From an uncultured Opitutia bacterium (GTDB lineage: Bacteria; Verrucomicrobiota; Verrucomicrobiia; Opitutales; Opitutaceae): 33,145 nt of DNA. Positions 1 through 9,045 of this stretch are shown in pieces (the first letter of the stretch is position 1; each line of letters begins with the position of its first letter). The stretch covers positions 1 through 33,145 of the forward strand of contig CAIOAO010000082.1 in assembly GCA_903855985.1 (NCBI GenBank), written 5' to 3'. The position numbers and the translations under genes are program-made. The notes beneath the pieces are model-generated. The model worked only from the letters and a program-made list of their open reading frames with translations, was not told the DNA's origin and ran no database searches.

Positions 1-1
1 C

Positions 2-904
2 GTGGACAGCGAGGACCTCCCGCTCAACATCTCGCGCGAGACGATGCAGGACAAGGCCCTCATCGAGAAGCTGAACAAGGTCATCACGAAGCGCTTCCTC
101 AAGTTCCTCGACGACGAGGCCAAGAACCGCCCCGACGCGTACGCGGAGTTCTACGCCGAGTTTGGCATCTTCCTCAAGGAAGGCGCCGCCATGGATCACA
201 CGCACAAGGACGCCCTCGTGAAGCTGCTCCGCTTCGAGTCGTCGCTCACCGAGAAGGGCAAGACCACCAGCCTCGGCGACTACGTCACCCGCATGGGCAG
301 CGAGCAGAAGGAGATTTATTACCTCATCGGCCCGAACCGCGCCGCCATCGAGAGCGGCCCGTATCTCGAGGGCTTCAAGGCCCGCAACCTCGAGGTGCTC
401 TTCTGCTACGAGGCCGTGGACGAGTACGTGATGAACAACGTCCGCGAGTTCGACGGCAAGAAGCTCGCCGCCGCCGACCACGCCGATGTGAAGCTGTCCG
501 ACCTCCCCAAGCCCGAGGGTGCCCTCGGCGAGGCCGACACCAAGGCCCTCACCGAGTGGCTCAAGACCACGCTCGGCGAACGCGTCGCCGAGGTGAAGGC
601 CAGCGACCGCCTCGTGGACTCCCCCGCCCTCGCCCTCAACGCCGACAAGTTCATGTCGCCCCACATGCGCCGCATGATGAAGGCCATGAACAAGGACGGC
701 TCCGAGCCCGCGCTCCGCGTGAACCTCGAGATCAATCCCCGCTCCGCCGTGATGAAACGATTGTTTGAGACGCACACCGCGTCACCGGACAAGGCGAAGC
801 TCGTCGCCGAGCAGATCCTCGACAACGCGCTGATCAGCGCCGGCCTCCTCGACGACGCAACCCCGATGGTCGCCCGCCTCTACAAGCTGCTGGAGACGGT
901 CTGA
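2..904 (+). CDS. htpG: Chaperone HtpG (Hsp90), C-terminal part
   Basis: Cytosolic ATP-dependent Hsp90 chaperone. The gene runs in from before the window, so only about the last 300 residues are seen: the end of the middle domain (VDSEDLPLNISRE, a hallmark of bacterial HtpG, at the very first codons) and the C-terminal dimerisation domain. The N-terminal GHKL ATPase domain is outside. The visible part is uninterrupted and ends in the usual helical region, so the gene looks intact. The stop codon is followed within 10 bases by a strong hairpin. The family assignment is secure from the middle-domain motif. Nothing here shows how it is regulated. Confidence 0.96.
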   Translation: MDSEDLPLNISRETMQDKALIEKLNKVITKRFLKFLDDEAKNRPDAYAEFYAEFGIFLKEGAAMDHTHKDALVKLLRFESSLTEKGKTTSLGDYVTRMGSEQKEIYYLIGPNRAAIESGPYLEGFKARNLEVLFCYEAVDEYVMNNVREFDGKKLAAADHADVKLSDLPKPEGALGEADTKALTEWLKTTLGERVAEVKASDRLVDSPALALNADKFMSPHMRRMMKAMNKDGSEPALRVNLEINPRSAVMKRLFETHTASPDKAKLVAEQILDNALISAGLLDDATPMVARLYKLLETV

Positions 905-907
905 GGC

Positions 908-935
908 AGGGCGGGATCGCTGATCCCGCCTTGGT
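908..935 (+). terminator. Probable intrinsic terminator of htpG
   Basis: A perfect 8-bp stem (GCGGGATC, loop GCT, GATCCCGC, 911-929), extendable by three further pairs including one G-U, sits directly after the htpG stop and is followed by TTGGTTTT. The U tract is interrupted, so efficiency is uncertain. Confidence 0.65.
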
Positions 936-949
936 TTTAGAATACCTCG

Positions 950-1007
950 CGCGGAAACTCGCGGATGACCGGAATTTATCCGCGTCCATCCGCGCTATCC
1001 GCGGCTG
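950..1007. repeat. Diverged intergenic palindrome, 'ccgcggatNNNcgcggat' type
   Basis: The left half (GCGCGGAAACTCGCGGATGA) is roughly complementary, with gaps, to the right half (ATCCGCGTCCATCCGCGCTA and following TCCGCGG). This is the same architecture as the better-preserved palindromes at 13087-13195, 26513-26579, 30361-30457, 31374-31441 and 32759-32853, where short 'ccacgRa / cgcgRat' words repeat within each arm. It is a weak member of that group. Confidence 0.45.
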
Positions 1008-1022
1008 GTTTTGCGGAGGTTT

Positions 1023-1043
1023 GGCGGGATCTGCGATTCCGCC
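1023..1043. repeat. Second GGCGGGATC hairpin
   Basis: GGCGGGATC, TGC, GATTCCGCC form a 9-bp stem with one G-U/mismatch position. It is nearly the same sequence as the hairpin 100 bases upstream at 911-929. No T tract follows, so it is more likely a second copy of a small repeat than a terminator. Confidence 0.5.
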
Positions 1044-1284
1044 CTAAAACGCTCTCCATCGCGTCCTTTCCGCCCTACGTAATGGCGACCGCCACCCTTT
1101 CTTTTACCGCCGCCGGACACTGAACGCAATCCTCCAGCCCGGCTTAAAAATCGCGCATAACACGCTTGAGGCTTGTGCAAGGCACTCGAGGTCAGTGGTT
1201 TCTCCACCTTTTGTCCAGGAGACCGCGGTGTCCCCTGTTTCCCCGCCTGCACTTTTCCTTCGTTTTTTCGCCCGGAGAAAAGCC

Positions 1285-2559
1285 ATGTCCACCTACGTCT
1301 ACGGCATCGATTTCGGCACCAGCAATTCGTCCATCACCATCTGGGACGTCGAAAAACGCGCCCTCGTCCGCGACCCGCGGATCGCCGGCGTGGAGTCGTC
1401 GTTCATGTACTTCCCCTACACGCTTCGCCGTGATCCGCCGCTGATCGGCGACGCCGCCAAGCTCCGCTACGTGCAGGACCTGATGCGAGGCCGTTTTTTC
1501 CAGGCGATCAAGACCATCCTGCCCAACCGCACGTTCACCGAGACCATCGTCAACAACCAGTCCTACCAGTTGGAGGATCTCATCGCGTTTTTCCTCCGCT
1601 ACCTGAAGGCGAAGGCGGACGAAGTCACCCGCCAGGACGTGAAACGCGTCGTCATGGGCCGCCCCGCGGTCTTTTCCCCCGACGCGGCCGAGGATGAACT
1701 GGCCCAGGACCGCCTGCGGATGGCCGCCCGGCTCGCCGGATTCGAGGAGATCCATTTCCAATACGAGCCCATCGCCGCCGCCTTCGCCTACGAGGCGCGG
1801 ATCAGCTCGCCGGAACGCGTCCTCGTTGGCGACTTCGGCGGCGGCACCTCGGACTTCACGGTCGTGCAGCTCGACCCGCGCCGCCAAGGATTGACGGGGC
1901 GGGCCGGCGACATCCTCGCCACGGGTGGCCTCCCTGTCGCCGGCAACAAATACGACTCCGCCACGATGTGGCACAAACTCACCCCACGCTTCGGCCGCGG
2001 CGCCACCTATGAAAGTTGGGGCAAGCAGCTGGAGGTGCCCGACACGCTCCACCGGCAGATCTGCCAGTGGGACCAGATCGTCTTCCTCCGCAACGCCCCG
2101 AAGCTCGACCTCATCTGGCGCCTCGCCCGCCTCTCCAGCGACCCCGCCGCCTTCGAGCGGCTCGAGTCACTCGTGAAGGACAACCAGGGCTTCGCCCTCT
2201 TCCAGATGATCGAGGGCGCGAAGATCGCACTGACCACCCAGGATACCGCCCGGATGCACTTCACCCATCCGCGCATCGCCATTGATGAGCAGCTCACTCT
2301 CGCGGAGTTCAATCACAACTCCGCCGACCTCACCGGCGCGATCGCCGGCAAACTGGATGAGTTCCTCGCTTCAGCCCGGATTGCACCCACGAGTGTGGAG
2401 ACTGTTTTCCTCACCGGCGGCACCTCGTTCATCCGCAGCCTGCGCTCCGAGTTCACGCGCCGTTTCGCCGGCGCCAAGATCCGTGACGGCGGTGAATTCA
2501 CCAGCGTCGGCGATGGCCTGGCGCTCAGCGCCCCGCTGTTCTTCCCCGAGCTGCATTAA
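1285..2559 (+). CDS. Hsp70 family protein, YegD-like (no substrate-binding domain)
   Basis: Actin-fold ATPase of the Hsp70 superfamily, 424 aa. The phosphate-1 loop is GIDFGTSNS (residues 7-15), phosphate-2 is GDFGGGTSD (about 182-190) and the adenosine motif FLTGGTSF lies near residue 376. The protein stops at the end of the nucleotide-binding domain. It therefore lacks the substrate-binding domain and lid of DnaK, and matches the E. coli YegD class in length and in the FQYEP and GGTSDF regions. I place the start at 1285 because a GGAG at 1274-1277 lies 7 bases upstream and homology begins there; an ORF extension to 1195 has no family match. The client and partners are unknown. Its position next to htpG suggests a protein-quality role, but the spacing implies a separate transcript. 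Confidence 0.85.
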   Translation: MSTYVYGIDFGTSNSSITIWDVEKRALVRDPRIAGVESSFMYFPYTLRRDPPLIGDAAKLRYVQDLMRGRFFQAIKTILPNRTFTETIVNNQSYQLEDLIAFFLRYLKAKADEVTRQDVKRVVMGRPAVFSPDAAEDELAQDRLRMAARLAGFEEIHFQYEPIAAAFAYEARISSPERVLVGDFGGGTSDFTVVQLDPRRQGLTGRAGDILATGGLPVAGNKYDSATMWHKLTPRFGRGATYESWGKQLEVPDTLHRQICQWDQIVFLRNAPKLDLIWRLARLSSDPAAFERLESLVKDNQGFALFQMIEGAKIALTTQDTARMHFTHPRIAIDEQLTLAEFNHNSADLTGAIAGKLDEFLASARIAPTSVETVFLTGGTSFIRSLRSEFTRRFAGAKIRDGGEFTSVGDGLALSAPLFFPELH

Positions 2560-2617
2560 TCAAATCCTGAGATTTACCTTCCCGCGGATGGCGCGGAAAA
2601 GATGGGCCGGGCCCGCC

Positions 2618-3226
2618 TCAGCACTGCTCGTACCGCCAGTTCCGCCGTTTCCCCGTCGCGAGCCACTGGATCGTCGTGGCGACCCGCTTCGCCCGCGTCT
2701 CGGGCCGTTTCGCACTGGTGATCCACTCGATGTAGTCGCGCCGGGGGCTCGGCGTGAACTCCTTGAACACCTTCGCCGCCTTCGCGTTTTTCTTTAGCAC
2801 CGCCGCCAGGTCCGCCGGCACGGCCAGCACCGGTTTCGGCTTGGGCTTCGGGCGCGCGGGGGCGCCCGCCTCGTTCAGCTGCGCCGCCTTGCGGATGTAG
2901 CCCAGCAGTGCCCGGTCTCCGGGCAGATCCTGCAGGCTCGTGATCCGACCGAGGCTGCCCATGGCCTGCTCCGCCCTGACCCCGGTCCGGGAGATCTCCT
3001 CGGCGAGGCCCCGGCGCCAGAAGCCAAACGCACAGTGGGCCTTGAACCCTGCCATGCCGCACAGGATGCCGTGATAGCCGAACGACGGCATGCCCCACTT
3101 GATCGTCTCCTCCGCCGCCGGACACGCCTCGTGCACGAGTGCGCGCAGGTGCCGCAGGATCGGTTGGGCGAACTCCGCCGACTTCGCGATGTAGGCGTCG
3201 ACCCGGGGATCCGTCGTTTTCTGCAT
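2618..3226 (-). CDS. YdeI/OmpD-associated family protein (DUF1801 + OmdA)
   Basis: 202-aa soluble protein. Residues about 15-115 look like a DUF1801 domain (KWGMPSFGYHG at 43-53, then FKAHCAFGFW at 61-70). A PARPKPKPKP linker (123-132) leads to a C-terminal OmdA-like helical segment (about 135-195) with the FKEFTPSPRRDYIEWI motif. This two-part layout is that of YdeI family proteins, whose biochemical role is not established. The start at 3226 was chosen because AGGAG precedes it by 7 bases; the ORF continues upstream without homology. It lies downstream of the M3 peptidase gene on the same strand, but a strong terminator separates them, so it is probably monocistronic. It converges with the Hsp70 gene. 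Confidence 0.82.
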   Translation of the reverse strand: MQKTTDPRVDAYIAKSAEFAQPILRHLRALVHEACPAAEETIKWGMPSFGYHGILCGMAGFKAHCAFGFWRRGLAEEISRTGVRAEQAMGSLGRITSLQDLPGDRALLGYIRKAAQLNEAGAPARPKPKPKPVLAVPADLAAVLKKNAKAAKVFKEFTPSPRRDYIEWITSAKRPETRAKRVATTIQWLATGKRRNWRYEQC

Positions 3227-3281
3227 GCCTTCACTCCTATCTGAGCCCGCCAAAAACAGGCCAGCCCGATTTGTGGAGCAC

Positions 3282-3320
3282 AAAAAAGCCGCCGGTCCGT
3301 CCCCAGGACGAACAGGCGGC
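3282..3320 (-). terminator. Intrinsic terminator of the M3 peptidase gene
   Basis: Read on the minus strand, a long stem (outer GCCGCC/GGCGGC, inner GTCCGTCC pairing with GGACGAAC with one mismatch) is followed by TTTTTT. It begins 15 bases after the peptidase stop codon. Confidence 0.9.
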
Positions 3321-3335
3321 GGGATAAAACTTACG

Positions 3336-5450
3336 TCACTTCTTGATGCCGACGTATTCCAGGAACGGCTGCATCGAGCGGGGGCGGCCGAGGAACTTCT
3401 CGACCGAGTCACCCACGTCGCGCGTGTTGCCCATGCCATACACTTCGTTGCGCAGGCGCATGCCGACCTTCTCGTCGAGGAAGCCGCCCGGCGCCGCCTT
3501 GAAGGCGCTCGCCATGTCGATCGCCATCACCTTGGCCCAGAGGTAGCCGTAGTATCCGGCGTCGTAACCCGCGAGGTGCCCGATGTAGGCCGCCCAGAAG
3601 GTGTCCGGCGCCGGGGCGATGGAGACGCGGGCCGTGGTGTCGTTCACGATCTTCACGATGTCCGCCTGCCTGGCGTCATCCGCCGACAGCGTGTGCAGGT
3701 TGAGGTCGAGCAGGCCGATCGAGAGCTGGCGGCGGTTGAAGTAGCCTTCCGTCGCCTGGCGCGCGGCCACGAGCGAGTTGATGATTTCCGCCGGGATCTT
3801 CTTCGCCGGGTCGCGGTAGTCGGCGGCAAAGGTGTCGAGCACCGCCTTGTCCCACACCCAGTTCTCCAGCATCTGCGACGGCGCCTCGACAAAGTCCCGC
3901 GGTACCGCGGCGCCGGACAGCGCGTAGTATTTCGAACGGCTGAGCATGCCGTGCATCACGTGCCCGAACTCGTGGAACAGGGTCTCCACATCGTCATGCT
4001 TCAGCAGTGAGGGCTTGCCCGGGGTCGGGACCGGGAAGTTGCACATCAGCGCGTCCACCGGCAGGTCATAGCTGCCGGTCTCCAGGACGCCGCCGACCTT
4101 CTGCGGGAAACACGCGAAGTGGTTGAACTTCCCGTCGCGCGGAAACATGTCGAGGTAGAATGCCCCCATCGGCGCGAGCGTGGCCGCGTCCTGCACCACA
4201 TAGAGCTGCACGCCCGGCGCCCAGACGTAGGGCGGCTCGACGGCGGTAAACTTGAGCCCGAAGATCCTCTGGTAGATGGCAAACATGCCCTCCAGCGTCT
4301 GCTGGTACGGGAAGTAGACGCGCAGCGCCTCGCCATCGACCGCGTACTTCTCCTTTTTCAGCTTGTTCGTGTAGTAGCCGATGTCCCACGCATTGAGCTT
4401 GGCGTCCGCCATGCCCGTCTGCGCCGCCTTCAGCTGCCGGAGCGTTTCCATCTCCTGGGCAAACTTCGGCTGGAGCCCCGTCACGAGGTCTTCCTCAAAT
4501 TTCACGGCCGTGGCGCCCGTCTTGGCCATGCGGGTCTCGACGCGATAGTCGGCCCAGTTGGCGTAGCCGAGGCGGTGGGCAATGTCGGCGCGCAGCACGA
4601 CCAGCTTGGCGAGCACCGGGGTGTTCTTGTCCCGGGCGAGATTGCTGCGGGCCGTCAAAACGCGCAGGCGCACGTCGGCGTTGTCGACATTCTCGGCAAT
4701 CACGACGGCGTGCCAGGTGATGTTGGCCATCACGCGGTAGCGGCCGTCCGGCTGCTTCACGCCGGGGCTTTCGAGGAAGCTCGGCGGAATGCCCGCCAGT
4801 TCGGCGGCGGTGAAGTCCAGCGGGGCGCGCGCCCCGTTGATGTTGACCGCAAACTGGGTCTCCAGCGCGCTGAGATCCTTGCGGAGCCGCTCAACTTCCT
4901 TGCGCTCGGCCGCCGGCAGGGCGAGGCCGGCGCGGCGGTAACCGCGCATGGTGTCGTCCACCATCCGCTGCTGCTCACGGTCCAGCGCGGGCTTGGTGTC
5001 GGCATAGGCCTTCAGCACGCGGTAGAGATCCTCGCGATAGTCGAGGCCGACGCTCCAGTTGTTGAGCACATCGTTCATCTCATTCGCCGTGTCGCGCATG
5101 TCCTTGCTGACGGCGGACTCGGCAACCGTGCCCACCACGTTGAAGGCGGAACTGCTGTTGTAGCCGACCGTGTCGTAGGCCAAGAAGGTGCTGGCGAACG
5201 TCGCTTTGGCCGGATCCTGCTGCGCAATGACATCGAGCGCGGCGTTCGACGTCTTGATGGTGTTGTCCACCAGGGCTTTGATCTCCGCGGGCGTGACCGG
5301 GTAAACCGGCAGCGCCAGGACGGAGTGGTTTTTTGCCGCCAGGGCCTGGAATTCGGCCAGGGTGGTTGCGGTCGCGGCCGCCGGCAGCAGCGCCGCCAGC
5401 GGCAGCAGCAGGCACAGCGCGGATTTGATCAGTCGGGGGGAGTTTTGCAT
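3336..5450 (-). CDS. M3 family zinc oligopeptidase, exported
   Basis: 704-aa metallopeptidase of the thimet-oligopeptidase/Dcp family (M3A), which cleaves short peptides. The zinc site is HEFGHVMH with H493, E494 and H497; the third ligand is predicted as E522 in RDFVEAPSQ, at the +29 spacing seen in thimet oligopeptidase. The N-terminus from residue 8 is a clear signal peptide (KSALCLLLPLAALLPAAATA), so the enzyme should be periplasmic or lipid-independent secreted. Start choice: the ATG at 5450 puts the signal peptide at the N-terminus. A GTG at 5540 has an AGGAG at suitable spacing but would add 30 residues before the signal sequence. It is divergent from the Tricorn-like protease gene, suggesting joint work on peptides outside the cytoplasm. 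The length is normal for the family. Confidence 0.92.
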   Translation of the reverse strand: MQNSPRLIKSALCLLLPLAALLPAAATATTLAEFQALAAKNHSVLALPVYPVTPAEIKALVDNTIKTSNAALDVIAQQDPAKATFASTFLAYDTVGYNSSSAFNVVGTVAESAVSKDMRDTANEMNDVLNNWSVGLDYREDLYRVLKAYADTKPALDREQQRMVDDTMRGYRRAGLALPAAERKEVERLRKDLSALETQFAVNINGARAPLDFTAAELAGIPPSFLESPGVKQPDGRYRVMANITWHAVVIAENVDNADVRLRVLTARSNLARDKNTPVLAKLVVLRADIAHRLGYANWADYRVETRMAKTGATAVKFEEDLVTGLQPKFAQEMETLRQLKAAQTGMADAKLNAWDIGYYTNKLKKEKYAVDGEALRVYFPYQQTLEGMFAIYQRIFGLKFTAVEPPYVWAPGVQLYVVQDAATLAPMGAFYLDMFPRDGKFNHFACFPQKVGGVLETGSYDLPVDALMCNFPVPTPGKPSLLKHDDVETLFHEFGHVMHGMLSRSKYYALSGAAVPRDFVEAPSQMLENWVWDKAVLDTFAADYRDPAKKIPAEIINSLVAARQATEGYFNRRQLSIGLLDLNLHTLSADDARQADIVKIVNDTTARVSIAPAPDTFWAAYIGHLAGYDAGYYGYLWAKVMAIDMASAFKAAPGGFLDEKVGMRLRNEVYGMGNTRDVGDSVEKFLGRPRSMQPFLEYVGIKK

Positions 5451-5623
5451 GGGATATGTGTAGAAACGAAAAACTACCTCTCCACCTCGCCAGACCTCAA
5501 CCCCGAAGCGACGAAATGCGGCCCTAATCAGGCGAATCACCTCCTCTCCTACCCCTTCAGGCCCGCAATTTGTTTGGCAGGGCCGGTATCTTGAGGGAGC
5601 CTAAACCCACAACTATCACCCAC
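5451..5623. promoter_or_regulatory. Divergent promoter region of two peptidase genes
   Basis: 173 bases separate the two divergent starts and must hold both promoters. No clear sigma-70 hexamer pair or operator is visible. An AGGAGAGGAG stretch on the minus strand (about 5541-5550) precedes a possible GTG start at 5540. Confidence 0.5.
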
Positions 5624-8600
5624 ATGTTGAATTCCATCCGTTTGCTGTGCGCGCTGCTGGCGTGCACGTTGGTCCAACTCGCCTCCGCCCAATCCCCGGC
5701 CGCGGCCTCCCCTACCAAGCTGCTCCGCTTCCCCGCCACCAACGGCAAGGCCATCGTCTTCTCCTACGCCGGCCAGCTCTACACGGTCGACGCCGGGGGT
5801 GGGACCGCCCGGCGGCTCACCGACGGCCCCGGCTACGCCATCTTCCCGCGCTTCTCCACCGACGGCACCCAGCTCGCTTTCACGGCCCAGTACGACGGCA
5901 ACACCGAGGTCTACGTCATGCCCGGCGCCGGCGGCCCGCCGAAGCGCCTCACCGTTTCCGCCACCCTCGACCGCGACGACCTCAGCGACCGCATGGGGCC
6001 CAACAACATCGTGATGGGCTGGCGGCATACCGCGCCCGAGGTCGTGTTCCGCTCGCGCTGGCACTCCTTCAACCCGTTCATCGGCCAGCTCTACACCGTC
6101 GGCCTCGACGGTGACGTCCCCGCCCAGCTGCCGGTGCCGCGCGGCGGCTTCGTCTCCTATTCGCCCGATGACACCAAGATCGCCTACAACCGCGTCTTCC
6201 GGGAATTCCGCACGTGGAAGCAATACCAGGGCGGCATGGCCGACGACATCTGGATCTTCGACCTGAAGTCCGGCGCGCTGGAGAACATCACCAACAACCC
6301 CGCCCAGGACCTCTTCCCGATGTGGGCGCCCAACGGCAAAATCTACTTCGTCTCCGAGCGCACCTCCCGCGCCAACCTCTTCAGCTACGACCTCGCCACC
6401 AAGCAGACCAAGCAGCTGACCCACTTCATGGAATATGACGTGAAGTTCCCGTCGATCGGGCCCGGCGCCATCGTCTTCGAGCAGGGCGGCCAGGTCTGGC
6501 GCCTCGACCTCGCCACGGACAAATCCGCCCCCGTCGCCATCACTGTCGCCGAGGACTCCGTCTCCACCCGCCCCGCCCTCGTCAATGTCTCCCGCTTCAT
6601 CGAGGGCCTCGACCTCGCCCCCGACGGCCAGCGCGTGACCGTCGTCGCCCGCGGCGATGTGTTCACCGTCCCGGCCAAGAACGGCCCCACCCGCAACCTC
6701 ACGCAGACCCAGGGGGTGCACGAGCGCTCGGCCGTGTGGTCGCCTGACGGCAAGTCGATCGCCTACCTCTCCGACGCCACTGGTGAGAACGAAATCTTCG
6801 TCCGCGCCCAGGACGGCCGCAGCCCGGCCGTGCAGCTCACCACCGGTGGCGACACGTATTACTTCAATCTCTCCTGGTCGCCCGACTCGAAGAAGATCCT
6901 CTGGGGCGACCGCAAGCAGCGCCTCCGCTGGGTGGACGTGGCCACGAAGGCCGTCAGCCTCGTCGAGGAAAATCTCGACGCCCCGATCTTCGACTACTCG
7001 TGGTCGCCCGACTCGCAGTGGGTCACCTGGGTGCGCAATGTGCAGGGCACCCTGCCGAAGGTCATGGTCTACAGCCTCGCCGGCAAGACGACCCTCACCG
7101 TCGCCGACAGCTCCTACGCCTCCAGCCGGCCCGCGTTCAGCGACGACGGCAAGTGGCTGCTCTTCGCCTCCGCCCGCGACTACCGGCCGATCTACTCCGA
7201 CACCGAGTGGAACCACGCCTACCAGGACATGGAGCGCGTCTACCTGGTTGCCCTGGCCAAGGACACCCCCTCGCCCTTCGCGCCGAAGAGCGACGAGGTC
7301 GCCATCGCCAAGGACGACGACAAGAAATCCTCCGACGACAAGCCCGCCGACAAGTCCGAGAAGAAGGACTCCGCCAAGAAAGCCGTCGTGGTCAAAATCG
7401 ACGCCGACGGCCTTGCCGATCGCGTGATCGGCCTGCCCATCGCCCCCTCGAACTACGGCCCGATCCGCATGGTCGGCGACAAGGTTTACTACCGGCGCCT
7501 GCCCGGCGGCCCCGTCGGCGGCGGCGGTGGTGGCGAAGGCTTCGGCGGTGGCGCGGCGACGCGCTCCGTCATCGCCGTGTACGACCTCAAGGCGAAGAAG
7601 GAAACCGAGCTCGGCAACTTCGACAGCTTTGAGATCTCCGCCAACGGCAAGAAGATGCTCCTCCGCCTCGGCAAGGATTTCTCGCTCACGGATACGCCCG
7701 TCGCGCGGATCGACCTGAAGCCCGACGCCAAGCTCGACCTCTCCAGCCTAGAGGTCCGCCTCGACCGGCCCGCCGAGTGGAAACAGATCTACGACGAGAG
7801 CTGGCGCCAGATGCGCGACTTCTACTACGCGCCCAACATGCACAACGTCGGCTGGGCCGCGCAGCATGACAAATACGCCGCCCTCCTGCCCTGGGTCGCC
7901 ACGCGCAACGACCTGACCTACCTCCTCGGCGAGCTCATCGGCGAGCTCCACAGCGGCCACACCTACGTCGGCGATGGCGACCGCGTCCAGGCCCCGCGCA
8001 TCAAGACCGGCCTCCTCGGCGCCGAGGTTTCCCGCGACCCCGCCAGCCGCGCCTACCGGATCGATAAGATTCTCCACGGTGAAAACTGGCAGACCAAGAC
8101 CCGCTCCCCCCTCACCGAGCTCGGCGTCAACGTCAGCCCTGGCGACTACATCCTCGCCGTCAACGGCGCGCCCACCCGCGACCTCGCGAACCTCTACTCC
8201 GCGCTCGTCGGCACCGTCGGCAAGCAGGTCGTCCTGCGCGTCAATGCCAAGCCCGTGGACGAGGGCGCACACGACGTGACCGTCATCCCCATCGGCGACG
8301 AGGCGCCGCTCTATTACGACAACTGGGTGCAGGGGAACATCGACTACGTGTCGAAACAGACCGGCGGCAAGGTCGGCTACCTCCACATCCCTGACATGGG
8401 TCCCGAGGGACTCAATGAGTTCGTCCGCCGTTTCTACCCGCAGCTCGACAAGGAAGCCCTGATCGTGGACGTGCGCGGCAACGGCGGCGGCAACGTCTCG
8501 CCGATGATCATCGAGCGGCTCCAGCGCGAGCTCGTGATGATCAACCTCCGCCGCAACGGCACGCCCTCGCCCAACCCCCGCGACATGCTCGTCGGCCCGA

Positions 8601-8989
8601 AGCTCACCCTGATGAACGAGTACTCCGCCTCCGACGGCGACCTCTTCCCCTACCGCTTCAAGACGCTCGGCCTCGGCAAGCTCGTCGGCAAGCGCTCCTG
8701 GGGCGGCGTCGTCGGCATCGCCGGCTCACTGCCGTTCACCGACGGCGGCACGCTCATGAAGCCCGAGTTCGCACCCTATGCGCGCGACGGCTCCGGCTGG
8801 ATCATCGAGGGCCACGGCGTCGACCCCGACATCGTGGTGGACAACGACCCCGCGCGGGAATTCAAGGGCGAGGACCAGCAGCTCGACCGTGCGATCAGCG
8901 AGATCGTGACCGAGCTGAAGACCCAGCGCCAGACCCTGCCCCCGATCCCTGCCTGGCCCGACAAGCACGTCGACCCGCCGAAATCATAG
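5624..8989 (+). CDS. Tricorn-like S41 peptidase with beta-propeller, exported
   Basis: 1121-aa serine peptidase with Tricorn architecture. A signal peptide (residues 1-18, ending LASAQ) is followed by a large WD40-like/TolB-like beta-propeller region (about 30-560, repeated WSPDSKKI-type strands). Next come the C1 domain with ELHSGH (H779 as predicted catalytic histidine), a PDZ domain (about 800-890) and the S41 core with NEYSASDGD (S1003 as predicted nucleophile) and IIEGHGVDPD (E1062). Family knowledge: Tricorn degrades oligopeptides released by larger proteases. Two insertions stand out: a Lys/Asp-rich stretch near residues 560-590 and a glycine run near 627-646, both between propeller parts and likely flexible loops. 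The start at 5624 gives the signal peptide and has no Shine-Dalgarno; upstream in-frame codons are unlikely. Confidence 0.92.
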   Translation: MLNSIRLLCALLACTLVQLASAQSPAAASPTKLLRFPATNGKAIVFSYAGQLYTVDAGGGTARRLTDGPGYAIFPRFSTDGTQLAFTAQYDGNTEVYVMPGAGGPPKRLTVSATLDRDDLSDRMGPNNIVMGWRHTAPEVVFRSRWHSFNPFIGQLYTVGLDGDVPAQLPVPRGGFVSYSPDDTKIAYNRVFREFRTWKQYQGGMADDIWIFDLKSGALENITNNPAQDLFPMWAPNGKIYFVSERTSRANLFSYDLATKQTKQLTHFMEYDVKFPSIGPGAIVFEQGGQVWRLDLATDKSAPVAITVAEDSVSTRPALVNVSRFIEGLDLAPDGQRVTVVARGDVFTVPAKNGPTRNLTQTQGVHERSAVWSPDGKSIAYLSDATGENEIFVRAQDGRSPAVQLTTGGDTYYFNLSWSPDSKKILWGDRKQRLRWVDVATKAVSLVEENLDAPIFDYSWSPDSQWVTWVRNVQGTLPKVMVYSLAGKTTLTVADSSYASSRPAFSDDGKWLLFASARDYRPIYSDTEWNHAYQDMERVYLVALAKDTPSPFAPKSDEVAIAKDDDKKSSDDKPADKSEKKDSAKKAVVVKIDADGLADRVIGLPIAPSNYGPIRMVGDKVYYRRLPGGPVGGGGGGEGFGGGAATRSVIAVYDLKAKKETELGNFDSFEISANGKKMLLRLGKDFSLTDTPVARIDLKPDAKLDLSSLEVRLDRPAEWKQIYDESWRQMRDFYYAPNMHNVGWAAQHDKYAALLPWVATRNDLTYLLGELIGELHSGHTYVGDGDRVQAPRIKTGLLGAEVSRDPASRAYRIDKILHGENWQTKTRSPLTELGVNVSPGDYILAVNGAPTRDLANLYSALVGTVGKQVVLRVNAKPVDEGAHDVTVIPIGDEAPLYYDNWVQGNIDYVSKQTGGKVGYLHIPDMGPEGLNEFVRRFYPQLDKEALIVDVRGNGGGNVSPMIIERLQRELVMINLRRNGTPSPNPRDMLVGPKLTLMNEYSASDGDLFPYRFKTLGLGKLVGKRSWGGVVGIAGSLPFTDGGTLMKPEFAPYARDGSGWIIEGHGVDPDIVVDNDPAREFKGEDQQLDRAISEIVTELKTQRQTLPPIPAWPDKHVDPPKS

Positions 8990-9016
8990 CCCGCATCATC
9001 ACGATCGCTTGAATAC

Positions 9017-9045
9017 AAGGCCCCGGAGAAATCCGGGGCCTTTTT
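9017..9045 (+). terminator. Intrinsic terminator of the Tricorn-like gene
   Basis: A perfect 10-bp stem, AAGGCCCCGG and CCGGGGCCTT with a 6-base AGAAAT loop, is followed by TTT. It starts 27 bases after the stop codon. Confidence 0.95.

Larger units (their letters stand above)
905..1284. other. Intergenic region between htpG and the Hsp70 gene
   Basis: 380 bases without a credible gene. It holds the htpG terminator, a diverged palindromic repeat (about 950-1007) and a second GGCGGGATC-type hairpin (1023-1043). The last 120 bases must contain the promoter of the Hsp70 gene. I see no convincing -35/-10 pair. ORFs crossing it lack family features. Confidence 0.6.

Noticed and set aside
5451-5540. 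GTG start at 5540 for the M3 peptidase, preceded by AGGAG
   Set aside because: It would put 30 residues in front of a clear signal peptide; the ATG at 5450 is more likely, although the SD-like sequence is a reason for some doubt.
5570-5590. A possible sigma-54 promoter (TTGGCAGGGCCGG) before the Tricorn-like gene
   Set aside because: The invariant GC of the -12 element is not at the required 10-base spacing from the GG.
4119-5594. Plus-strand ORF of 491 codons opposite the M3 peptidase
   Set aside because: Shadow of a high-GC gene; Arg/His/Val-rich with no family motif, while the minus strand has a complete zinc site and signal peptide.
5549-7216. Minus-strand ORF of 555 codons opposite the Tricorn-like gene
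   Set aside because: Gly/Val/Glu-rich antisense frame with no recognisable motif; the plus strand is clearly coding.
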